A stretch of DNA of 64,000 nt from PLA3 sp964592235. GTDB taxonomy: Bacteria > Planctomycetota > Phycisphaerae > UBA1845 > UTPLA1. The notes below the pieces were generated by a model. It saw only the letters and a program-made list of their open reading frames with translations, was not told the origin of the DNA and made no database searches. Made by a program: the position numbers and the translations under genes. The stretch spans positions 62,001 to 126,000 of the forward strand of contig CAZQCF010000008.1 of NCBI GenBank assembly GCA_964592235.1. Direction: 5' to 3'. Within the stretch, counting starts at the first letter, position 1. Each line of letters opens with the position of its first letter. Below, piece by piece: positions 44,019 to 52,129 of this stretch.

Positions 44019-45109
44019 TTCCGCATCATCGCAATGAATTGATCAAACAGGTACTGCGAATCGTGCGGGCCGGGAGCGGCTTCGGGGTGATACTGCACGG
44101 CGAAGACGCGCAGCGCGTCGTGCGCGAAACCTTCCAGGCTCTTGTCGTACAGGTTCGTGTGCGTCACGCGCCCGCCGATGGACTCGAGGCTCGCCGCGTC
44201 CACCGCGAACCCGTGATTCTGGCTGGTGATCTCGACGCGGCCGGTGTCGTGATTCAGCACCGGGTGATTGGCGCCATGATGGCCGAACTTGAGCTTGTAC
44301 GTCTTCGCGCCCAGCGCGAGGCTTAGCAACTGATGACCAAGACAGATGCCGAATGTCGGCTGCTGGCCGATGAGTTTCTTGAGATTATCAATCGCCTCGG
44401 TCACCACCTCCGGGTCGCCCGGGCCGTTGCCCGCGAGGATGCCGTGCGGCTTGCGCTCCAGAATCGCCTCGGCGCTCATCGTCGGCGGCACGACATGCAC
44501 CGTGCATCCCGCGCAGATCAGGCTCCGCAGGATGTTGTGCTTGATGCCGCAGTCCAGCGCCACGACGCGCAGGTCGGCCCTGTGCCCGTTCTCCGGCGAC
44601 CAAACGGTCTCGCCGTCGGGCATGACGCGGCGGACGAGATTCTGGCCGGCCATGAGGGGAATCTCCTGCGCGCGGCGAACCAGATCAGCCGGGTCGGAGA
44701 TTTCCGTCGTGATCACGCCGCGCAAGGCCCCGCGCTCGCGCAGCCGCTTGGTCAGCGCGCGCGTGTCGATGCCGGTCAGTCCGATGATGTTCGCGCTGCG
44801 TAGAAACGTATCGAGATCCCCCGTCGCGCGCTGGTTGCTGTACACGCGCGACAGCTCCTTGACCACGAAGCCCGACAGAAACTGCCCGCGCGACTCGAGA
44901 TCGTCGAGATTGACGCCGTAGTTGCCGATCTGCGGCGCGGTCATCGTCACGATCTGCCCGCAATACGACGGGTCGGTCAGAATTTCCTGATAGCCCGACA
45001 TCGCCGTGTTGAAGACGACCTCGCCCGCGGCCGTCCCCGCCGCGCCGAACGATCGCCCGGCGAACACGGTGCCGTCTTCAAGTCCGAGATAGCAGTTGGG
45101 TCGATTCAT
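44015..45109 (-). CDS. carA: Carbamoyl-phosphate synthase small subunit
   Basis: The glutaminase subunit that feeds ammonia to CarB for arginine and pyrimidine synthesis, 364 residues from ATG 45109. The N-terminal 'CYLGLEDGTVFAGRSFGAAG' and the glutamine amidotransferase site 'FGICLGHQLLSLALGAKTYK' (catalytic Cys) with a distal 'VQYHPEAAPGPHD' (His/Glu) are intact. It overlaps carB by ATGA, so the carB-carA-nfo order is one translationally coupled unit. The carB-first order is the reverse of the common carAB arrangement. Confidence 0.97.
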   Translation of the reverse strand: MNRPNCYLGLEDGTVFAGRSFGAAGTAAGEVVFNTAMSGYQEILTDPSYCGQIVTMTAPQIGNYGVNLDDLESRGQFLSGFVVKELSRVYSNQRATGDLDTFLRSANIIGLTGIDTRALTKRLRERGALRGVITTEISDPADLVRRAQEIPLMAGQNLVRRVMPDGETVWSPENGHRADLRVVALDCGIKHNILRSLICAGCTVHVVPPTMSAEAILERKPHGILAGNGPGDPEVVTEAIDNLKKLIGQQPTFGICLGHQLLSLALGAKTYKLKFGHHGANHPVLNHDTGRVEITSQNHGFAVDAASLESIGGRVTHTNLYDKSLEGFAHDALRVFAVQYHPEAAPGPHDSQYLFDQFIAMMRK

Positions 45110-48100
45110 CGTATCCCCGCCGCGTAATCCTGCAGCGCCCGCACGCGCAGCGCTTCCTTCGGCCCCATGCCCTTCATCGCGCGGATCGCCGCCACGGCTG
45201 CCTGGGCGCCCGAAATCGTCGTGATCAGCGGCAGGTTGCGCGCCACCGCCGCCGCGCGCCAGCGGCCTTCCTCCCACGCCGCGCCATAATGCACAGGCGT
45301 ATTAATCAGCAGGTCCATCACGCCGTGGTTGATCATATCGAGTAGAAACCCCTCCGGCGCGCCGGCCCGTTTCGATACGACGACGCTGTGAATGCCCGCC
45401 TCCTTCAGCACCGCGTGCGTGCCGACCGTCGCGAAGAGTTTGAAGCCCAGTTCGACCAGCTCCCGCGCGATCGGAACGATGCGCGGCTTATCCGGGTCGT
45501 TCACGCTCACCAGCGCGTTGCCCGACGTCGGCAGTGACAGCCGCGTGGCGATCGCCGCCTTCGCGAACGCGAGCCCGAACGTGTCGTCGATCCCCATCAC
45601 CTCGCCGGTGCTGCGCATCTCCGGCCCCAGCACCGCATCGACCCCCGGGAACTTGTTAAACGGAAACACCGGCGCCTTGATCGATGTCATCACGGGGCGC
45701 ACCCGCCGGCCCACGCCGCGCTCCCACAGCAGATCGCGCAAATTGCCTCCGAGCATGACGGCTGTCGCCACTTTGGCCCACGGCACGCCGGTCGCCTTGC
45801 TGACGAATGGAATCGTGCGCGAGGCGCGAGGATTGACCTCCAGCACATAGACCTTGCCCTGCGCGATCGCGAACTGCACGTTCATCAGGCCGCACACGCC
45901 CAGCCGCTTAGCGAGCAGCTGCGCCTGGCGCTCGATCTCACGGATGAGTTCGCCGGAGAGCGAGTGCGGCGGGATGGCGCAGGAACTGTCGCCGCTGTGG
46001 ATGCCGGCCTGCTCGATGTGCTCCATGATGCCGCAGACAACGCAGTCGCCGTTGGGGTCGTTGGGCGTTCGGAAATCCGCGACTGCGTCCACGTCGATTT
46101 CCGTGGCGTCAAGCAGAAACTTGTCGATCAACACGGGGTTGCCACCCGCCGCGCCGCCGCCGTGTGAAGGGTTCGCGCGATCCGTCGCCTCAAACGCGCG
46201 ATGCACGTAACGAATCAAATCGTCTTCGTTGTTGCACAGCTCCATCGCGCGGCCGCCCAGCACATAACTTGGCCGGATCAGGACGGGGTAGCCGAGCTTC
46301 GCGGCGATGCGCTGGGCCTCGTCGGCGCTTCGCGCAATGCCGTTGGCTGGTTGCAACAGCCCCAGTTCATTGAGAATCTTCTGAAACTCGTCACGGTCTT
46401 CGGCAAGATGAATCGACTCGGGCGGCGTGCCGATGATCGGCGCACCGGCCCGCTTCAACCCCTCGGCCAGATTCAGCGGCGTCTGCCCGCCGAACTGCAC
46501 GATCACCCCGCGAATCTGCCCCTGCGACGCGATCGCACGCAACACCCGTGAAACGTCTTCCAGCGTCAGAGGCTCGAAGAACAGAACGTCCGACGTGTCG
46601 TAGTCGGTGCTCACCGTCTCGGGATTGCTGTTGACCATCACCGCGCGATAGCCCAGCCGCTTCGCTTCCATCGCCGCATGCACGCAGCAATAGTCAAACT
46701 CAATGCCCTGTCCGATGCGGTTCGGACCGCCGCCCAGCACCACGACGTGCGGCTGCGGCGCGATCTTCAATTCGCCCTCCACCCCGCTCACGACGCGCCC
46801 TTCCTGCACGCGCAAGAGCGGTTCTTCGTGCGTCGAGTAGTAATACGGCGTTGCCGCTTCAAACTCCGCCGCGCACGTATCGACAAGTTTATAACAACTG
46901 CCGTCGTCAGCAGGCCGATGGACTTCCTTCGGCGTCATCAGCGCCGGCATCTGCAATGCCTGCGCCAGTTGTGCCCCGCTGTACCCCAGCATCCGCCCTC
47001 GCCGCAGAAACTCGGCGCCGATCCCCACCCCGCCATGCTGCGCCGCCGCCCGAACCTGATCCGCGTGCGAAAGAATCTCCTCTTCGAACTCCACCAATTC
47101 ACGCCACTGATCGAGAAACCACCGATCAATTCGCGTCAGTTCGTGGACCTGCTCGACCGTCCAGCCCATCTTGAACGCGTAGCGAATGTAATAGGGCCGG
47201 CCCTGGCAGGGCTTCTCCAGCTTGTCTCGCAGCGCCCGCGCGTCGATCGGCCAGCTCGTCGCCGTCGACTCGTCCACGTCCGGCGGCGCTTCGCCCAGCC
47301 GACTCCCGCCGACCATGATGCCTTCGGCCGATGCGCCGTTGCCGCTCATCGCGTCTGTTGTCGCAGCCGTGTCATTCTCGGCGCGCTGGCGCATGGACCG
47401 GTAGGCCCCCTCCTCGCCGCCCGCGTGCCGCTTATGGGCCGCCGCCAGCCACCGATCGTTGCGATCCAGCCCGTAGCCCGGCCGCTGAATCTCCATGCTG
47501 CGAATGCACTTCTGGAACGCTTCCTTGAACGTGCGGCCGATCGCCATCGCCTCGCCGACGCTCTTCATCTGCGTCGTAAGCGTTTCATCGGCCTCGGGAA
47601 ACTTCTCAAACGTCCAGCGCGGAATCTTCACCACGCAGTAATCAATCACCGGCTCGAAGCTCGCCGGCGTTGTGCGCGTGATGTCGTTTGGAATCTCGTC
47701 AAGCGTATAACCCACCGCCAGCTTCGCGGCGACTTTTGCGATCGGGTAGCCCGTTGCCTTGCTGGCCAGCGCGCTGGAGCGCGACACGCGCGGATTCATC
47801 TCAATCACGCATTGCCGGCCGGTCTTCGGATCGACCGCGAACTGCACGTTGCTGCCGCCGGTGTCGACGCCGATCTCGCGCATGATCGCCTGGGCCGCGT
47901 CGCGCATCTTCTGATACTCGCGGTCGGTCAGCGTCTGCGCCGGGGCGACGGTGATCGAATCGCCCGTGTGCACGCCCATCGGGTCGATGTTCTCGATTGA
48001 GCAGATGATCACCACGTTGTCCTTGCGGTCGCGGATAACCTCCAGCTCGTACTCCTTCCAGCCGTACAGCGATTCTTCGATGAGTACTTCGCCGATGCGC

Positions 48101-48711
48101 GACGCCTTGATGCCCCGCGCCGCGATGGTCTCGAACTCCTCCATCGTGCGACAGAATCCACCGCCCTCGCCGCCGAGCGTGTAGGCCGGGCGGATGCAGC
48201 ACGGCAGGCCGACGCGCTGCAGCGCCTCGCGCGCCTCGTCCATGTTGTGCGCCGTGTCGCTCTTGGGGACATCCAGCCCGATGCGGATCATCGCCTGCTT
48301 GAAGGCCGTGCGGTCCTCGGCCATGGTGATGGCCGCGGGCGAGGCGCCGATCAGTTCGACCCCATGCTTCTCAAGGATGCCAAGCTCGTGGCATTCCATG
48401 GCACAGTTCAGGCCGGTCTGCCCGCCGAGCGTCGGCAGCAATGCATCGACCGGCTGGCCGCGCGCCGCCTCGGCCGCGAGAATCTTGTCGACAAACGCGG
48501 GCGTGATCGGCTCGATGTACGTCCGATCGGCGAACTCCGGATCGGTCATGATCGTCGCCGGGTTGGAGTTGATCAGTACGACGCGATAGCCCTCGGCCCG
48601 CAGCGCCTTGCATGCCTGCGTGCCGGAGTAGTCGAACTCGCACCCCTGCCCGATCACAATCGGCCCGGAGCCGATCAACATGATCGTCTTGATGTCTTCG
48701 CGCTTGGGCAT
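45106..48711 (-). CDS. carB: Carbamoyl-phosphate synthase large subunit, with insertion
   Basis: The protein has 1201 residues from ATG 48711, against about 1070 for typical CarB. Both ATP-grasp halves are present: 'SGPIVIGQGCEFDYSGTQAC' in the first and 'GGPNRIGQGIEFDYCCVHA' in the second, with the metal-site motifs 'VIEMNPRVSRSSALASKATG' and 'VLEVNPRASRTIPFVSKATG', and a C-terminal MGS allosteric domain. The extra length is mostly at about residues 410-485, a Gly/Ala/Thr-rich stretch between the first ATP-grasp domain and the oligomerisation domain. It makes carbamoyl phosphate from bicarbonate, ammonia and two ATP. Confidence 0.96.
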   Translation of the reverse strand: MPKREDIKTIMLIGSGPIVIGQGCEFDYSGTQACKALRAEGYRVVLINSNPATIMTDPEFADRTYIEPITPAFVDKILAAEAARGQPVDALLPTLGGQTGLNCAMECHELGILEKHGVELIGASPAAITMAEDRTAFKQAMIRIGLDVPKSDTAHNMDEAREALQRVGLPCCIRPAYTLGGEGGGFCRTMEEFETIAARGIKASRIGEVLIEESLYGWKEYELEVIRDRKDNVVIICSIENIDPMGVHTGDSITVAPAQTLTDREYQKMRDAAQAIMREIGVDTGGSNVQFAVDPKTGRQCVIEMNPRVSRSSALASKATGYPIAKVAAKLAVGYTLDEIPNDITRTTPASFEPVIDYCVVKIPRWTFEKFPEADETLTTQMKSVGEAMAIGRTFKEAFQKCIRSMEIQRPGYGLDRNDRWLAAAHKRHAGGEEGAYRSMRQRAENDTAATTDAMSGNGASAEGIMVGGSRLGEAPPDVDESTATSWPIDARALRDKLEKPCQGRPYYIRYAFKMGWTVEQVHELTRIDRWFLDQWRELVEFEEEILSHADQVRAAAQHGGVGIGAEFLRRGRMLGYSGAQLAQALQMPALMTPKEVHRPADDGSCYKLVDTCAAEFEAATPYYYSTHEEPLLRVQEGRVVSGVEGELKIAPQPHVVVLGGGPNRIGQGIEFDYCCVHAAMEAKRLGYRAVMVNSNPETVSTDYDTSDVLFFEPLTLEDVSRVLRAIASQGQIRGVIVQFGGQTPLNLAEGLKRAGAPIIGTPPESIHLAEDRDEFQKILNELGLLQPANGIARSADEAQRIAAKLGYPVLIRPSYVLGGRAMELCNNEDDLIRYVHRAFEATDRANPSHGGGAAGGNPVLIDKFLLDATEIDVDAVADFRTPNDPNGDCVVCGIMEHIEQAGIHSGDSSCAIPPHSLSGELIREIERQAQLLAKRLGVCGLMNVQFAIAQGKVYVLEVNPRASRTIPFVSKATGVPWAKVATAVMLGGNLRDLLWERGVGRRVRPVMTSIKAPVFPFNKFPGVDAVLGPEMRSTGEVMGIDDTFGLAFAKAAIATRLSLPTSGNALVSVNDPDKPRIVPIARELVELGFKLFATVGTHAVLKEAGIHSVVVSKRAGAPEGFLLDMINHGVMDLLINTPVHYGAAWEEGRWRAAAVARNLPLITTISGAQAAVAAIRAMKGMGPKEALRVRALQDYAAGIR

Positions 48712-48881
48712 GCTCTTTGGTCTTGCTCCCTGCTCCACCTTGCGCGGTTATCCGCGCAGCCCGATATTGTAACGCATGGAGAGAGCGGGTGTTAGGCGAG
48801 GAAGACCCCGGAAAACGCGAGGCGACTTCGCGTTATCCTGCTACTCGATCGAGATAGGATCGTCTCAAGGATCGACGGCAC

Positions 48882-49615
48882 TCAAAGGATCGGCCTGGAT
48901 CGGCGTCGATAGAGCAGGGCCTGCACGCCAAGGAGCATCAGCGATAGTGCTGACGGCTCGGGAACTTTCGACAGCCGAAAGCCAATGCTGAAGCTCCCGG
49001 AAGATGGATCGTCACTGAAACGTGCCCCCGCATGCAGGTGAGTGACCGATGCGAAGTATGAGCCGCCCCGCACCCCGCGCTCGTCGAAACTGATTGTCTG
49101 TTCGGTCCATTCCCACACGTTGCCGCCCTGATCGAATGTGCCATAGGCGCTATCTGAATGTTCAAATTCGCCAACCGGCGTTCTGAAATAGGGCTCGCCG
49201 ATCGTGTATCCGTTGCTGTCAAAGTTAGCGTTGTTGCCCGGGTCCCATTTGGCGTCGTAAACGTTGCTGGGCACGGTGTCGGAGCCGGTTGGATAATCCC
49301 AGTAGTTGCCAGTCACTCCGTCCTTCTTGTGATACGCGGACTTGTACCACTCATCTTCACTGGGGATAACCCAAGTCGCGCCGGTCTTGCGCGTCACTGC
49401 GGCCAGGGCGGCTTTCGTCATCGCGCCGTTGATATGATAAGAACCGTCTTCGGTTGTGTTTGCACCTTGTGCTCCGGTCGGCTGCCCGTTGTGCATCCAA
49501 TTCGCAAAGCGGACCGCATCGCCCCAGGAGACGTAATTGACGGGGCGCGAGGCATAGTCATCCGCCACCGTGTAGGTGTAACTGCCGCTTGCCCCATGCC
49601 GCTGGATCTTGGCGT
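48882..49615 (-). pseudogene. 5'-truncated SUMF1/FGE-sulfatase domain PEP-CTERM gene
   Basis: The frame reads the C-terminal two thirds of a formylglycine-generating-enzyme-like domain: 'RPVNYVSWGDAVRFANWMHN', 'WVIPSEDEWYKSAYHKK', 'GGNVWEWTEQ' and 'RGVRGGSYF'. It ends in a PEP-CTERM signal, 'VPEPSALSLMLLGVQALLYRRR'. The signal peptide and the N-terminal part of the domain are missing. The frame runs back across about 49615 into DNA that belongs to a PIN-toxin gene read in another phase. No good start codon with RBS is seen, so it is most likely a remnant. If translated, it would not be exported. Confidence 0.75.
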
Positions 49616-49684
49616 CTCGCGCGAGGCGCCACGAATGGATCCGCTGGCCGCGAGCAGGACGCTGGCATCGAGAAATAGTTTCAC
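49616..49684 (-). pseudogene. N-terminal fragment of a PIN-domain toxin gene
   Basis: A GTG at 49684 that overlaps the antitoxin stop (GTGA) opens 'KLFLDASVLLAASGSIRGAS', the first strand and active-site Asp region of bacterial PIN (VapC-like) ribonucleases. After about 23 codons the similarity ends and the frame runs out of phase into the PEP-CTERM remnant, stopping at 49418. The other PIN acidic residues are absent, so no toxin activity is expected. Confidence 0.7.
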
Positions 49685-49887
49685 GGAATCGTCTGATCAC
49701 CGAGACGCTTCAAGTCCGCCTCGTCTTCCGCGATCCATGCGTTCAATTGATCCCGAGTAAAGGAGCGCGGCGGCGGAATCCGACCCGACTGCGCCCGGAG
49801 AAGCGTGGCGAGGTAGAGCAGCAACTCCTGCTTATCCTCCGGCGGCAGCGCATCCACCGCGGCTTCGATTTGCGCAAGCGTGGTCAT
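49681..49887 (-). CDS. Antitoxin-like protein of a broken PIN toxin module
   Basis: The protein has 68 residues. It starts 'MTTLAQIEAAVDALPPEDKQ', a short helical pattern that I recall in small antitoxins encoded just before PIN toxins, and the tail 'SFTRDQLNAWIAEDEADLKR' would be the toxin-neutralising arm. The gene and its promoter look intact although the toxin is cut to about 23 codons. It may persist as a solo antitoxin. No DNA-binding fold is obvious, so autoregulation is uncertain. Confidence 0.7.
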   Translation of the reverse strand: MTTLAQIEAAVDALPPEDKQELLLYLATLLRAQSGRIPPPRSFTRDQLNAWIAEDEADLKRLGDQTIP

Positions 49888-49893
49888 GTCAAT

Positions 49894-49922
49894 AGTATAC
49901 AGTGCCTTGCCATTGTTGCCAA
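49894..49922 (-). promoter_or_regulatory. Promoter of the antitoxin gene
   Basis: On the minus strand TTGGCA (49922-49917) and TATACT (49899-49894) have a 17-base spacer. The predicted start is within a base or two of 49887, the A of the antitoxin ATG, so the mRNA would be leaderless. Confidence 0.6.
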
Positions 49923-50075
49923 AACAAAGTGCAGCCCAAATCGCATGGAAATAGGATCACGAAGCCTGGCCATCGTGCGGATTCGACCAATAGTTTGTCC
50001 CGATGAGGCTGGTCACACGACCTCTCGGGCGAATCACGTTATGGGATCGTCTTAAAGCGGGATCCTCTATCCCGT

Positions 50076-50783
50076 TCACACCCACCCCTTCACCCAATAC
50101 TCCACCCACGCGGCGCATTCATAGATCACTTCCGGCAGCACGCGCAGGCGCGACTTCACGGCCTGCGGCGGTTTCTTCACGCGGGTCCAGCGCGGCTCGC
50201 GGAAGATCAGCCGGCGATAGCCCGCCTTCTCGAACACGGCCTGGCTCCGTGCCATGTGCATGAAGTTCGTCACGACGATGCACCGCGCCGTCGCCGGGTC
50301 CAGCGTTGTCGCCTGCCGAATCGCGCGCGGGTGGTCGGCCGTCGTCCATGAGAGGCGATCCACGACGATGCGTTCGGGCGGCACGCCCCAGTGAATCGCC
50401 ATTTGTCTCATTTCTTCCGCGGCTTCGTCGTGATTGCTCACGACCACCGTCGGTGCGTAGCCCTCTTTCCACAGTTCGGCCGCCTCGAGCACGCGATACG
50501 GCTCGCCGCCCAGGACGAGAATGTAGTCTGATTTCTCAAGCTGACCCTGGCGGTCAAACTTGAGGTAGGTGACGTCCAGCAGCGGCGTGAAAAGCAGCAC
50601 CGCGAAGAACAGCCCCAGCGCCGCAAGCAGGCGCACGCCCCATTTCAGCACACGCCGCCGGCGCGATCGACGCGGCAACCTGCCCGTGATATGGCCCGGC
50701 TGCTGGATCATTGACGGATTCGCCGAACCACCTAATGCGTCATTCGGATCGGCGGGCTTTGTTCCTTGCGGCGTCGGTTGCAT
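50076..50783 (-). CDS. YdcF/SanA-like DUF218 membrane protein
   Basis: The protein has 235 residues from ATG 50783. A basic cluster (PRRSRRRRVLKWG) precedes one hydrophobic helix (about 50-70), and the DUF218 domain should lie outside the membrane. Motifs: 'DYILVLGGEPYRVLEAAELW' (start of the domain), 'VVVSNHDEAAEEM', 'VDRLSWTTADHPRAI' (the S/T-x-N-T-x-E region, diverged) and 'VVTNFMHMARSQAVFEKAGY'. Family members act in envelope biogenesis with unknown chemistry. It is transcribed away from the glycan cluster but shares its upstream region. Confidence 0.8.
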   Translation of the reverse strand: MQPTPQGTKPADPNDALGGSANPSMIQQPGHITGRLPRRSRRRRVLKWGVRLLAALGLFFAVLLFTPLLDVTYLKFDRQGQLEKSDYILVLGGEPYRVLEAAELWKEGYAPTVVVSNHDEAAEEMRQMAIHWGVPPERIVVDRLSWTTADHPRAIRQATTLDPATARCIVVTNFMHMARSQAVFEKAGYRRLIFREPRWTRVKKPPQAVKSRLRVLPEVIYECAAWVEYWVKGWV

Positions 50784-51103
50784 GGGCACACTTTCGTACG
50801 TCCGCGAATCGCTCGGCTGCGAATCGTAGCCGAACGGCGCGAGCCGCCAACCGGCGAACGGCCTGGCCCGAACGAATCGCGTCGGCCAGTCGTAGGAAGG
50901 CTGCACCGCGCCGGTCGGACCGGCGTCGTGCGGCTGTCCGAGTATGTTCTACGCGTCAAGCGGAGGTGGCGACCGCCCGAAGAGCATGATCCGGTGGCGA
51001 CAGGCGCGCAGGTGTCGCTACAATCCGATAATTGGGACCCGATTTCGCTCCCAACCACTGGACGATACGCTACAGCTGACTGCCGCCATCGAGTCGAAGC
51101 TCC
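50784..51103. promoter_or_regulatory. Divergent intergenic region of the glycan cluster
   Basis: About 320 bases between the YdcF-like gene (-) and the deacetylase gene (+). A good -10 element, TACAAT (51019-51024, + strand), lies 80 bases before the deacetylase start, but the best -35 (TGGCGA, 50995-51000) matches only three of six. I see no terminator or RNA gene here. Confidence 0.4.
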
Positions 51104-52129
51104 ATGATTGACGTGAACACCCATCGCAGCACTGCCTCCCAGACCGCCAACACCGGGCCGGTTCACGCGCTGACGATCGACGTGGAGGACTATCACAATG
51201 TCATCGCGCGGGATTGGCTCGGCCGCGAGGGGCCGCCGACGGACGCAGTGGTTCGCAACACCGAGCGATTGCTTCAGCACTTCGCGGATCACGGCGTGCG
51301 CGCGACGATGTTCGTGCTGGGCGAAGTGGCCGAGACGTTTCCCGAGCTGGTGCGGCGGATGGCCCGCGCGGGACACGAGATCGGCGTGCACGGGTATTAT
51401 CACCGGCAGGTGTTCAAGCTGACGCCGGAGAGTTTTCGCAAGGAAGTTGAACCGGCGCGGAAGCGGTTGCAGGACCTGACCGGCCAACCGGTGGCGGGGC
51501 ATCGTGCGCCGGCGTTCTCGATCATGCCGGCGACGCAATGGGCGCTGGAGGTGCTGGCGGACGCCGGCTTTGAATACGACAGCAGTATCTTTCCAATCCG
51601 CGGGCGGCGGTACGGCTGGCCGGGCTTTCGAGCCGACATCCATCGCATGACCTTGCCGTCGGGCAGGACGATCATCGAGGCGCCGCTATCGACCATCACG
51701 GTGCTGGGCCGGGCGATGCCGGTCTGCGGCGGCGGTTACCTGCGACACTTTCCCGGCGCGATCACGAACTGGGCGATGCGACGCGTCGGCCGCGTGCGAC
51801 CGGCGATTCTTTACACGCACCCGTACGAAATCGAGCTGCCGCTGCCGCCGCTGGACACGCGTCACCTGGCCCCAAGGGCCGCGCGGCGCACGCGAATCTT
51901 TCACTGGTTGCAGCGCCGCAATCGGCACACGGTTGAATGCAAGATTGTCGAACTGTTGAAGCAGTTTTCCTTCGCGCCGCTTGGCGAGGTCATTCGGCAC
52001 GCGATTGCTCCGGATGAAGCCGGCGCGCTTGTCGTGTGCGGGGCCTCGTGCGACAATTCTGCCATGAACTCGTCGGCCCCTGCGCTCGTTCGTACCGTAG
52101 CCGATCCACTCGCGGAGCAAGTCCCGTGA
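51104..52129 (+). CDS. XrtA/PEP-CTERM-type polysaccharide deacetylase
   Basis: The protein has 341 residues. The opening 'ALTIDVEDYHN' with adjacent Asp/Glu and 'GHEIGVHGYYHRQV' (HxxxH) form the metal site of the NodB fold. The variant sequence and the C-terminal extension are those of the deacetylases in exosortase-linked exopolysaccharide clusters. It would remove N-acetyl groups from a glycan. There is no signal peptide, as in its relatives. The last codons overlap the next gene by GTGA. The exposed amines it makes would be natural substrates for the formyltransferase next door. Confidence 0.92.
   Translation: MIDVNTHRSTASQTANTGPVHALTIDVEDYHNVIARDWLGREGPPTDAVVRNTERLLQHFADHGVRATMFVLGEVAETFPELVRRMARAGHEIGVHGYYHRQVFKLTPESFRKEVEPARKRLQDLTGQPVAGHRAPAFSIMPATQWALEVLADAGFEYDSSIFPIRGRRYGWPGFRADIHRMTLPSGRTIIEAPLSTITVLGRAMPVCGGGYLRHFPGAITNWAMRRVGRVRPAILYTHPYEIELPLPPLDTRHLAPRAARRTRIFHWLQRRNRHTVECKIVELLKQFSFAPLGEVIRHAIAPDEAGALVVCGASCDNSAMNSSAPALVRTVADPLAEQVP

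Noticed and set aside
49418..49684. Intact 88-residue PIN toxin
   Set aside because: Only the first 23 codons resemble PIN; the rest is out-of-frame PEP-CTERM gene sequence.
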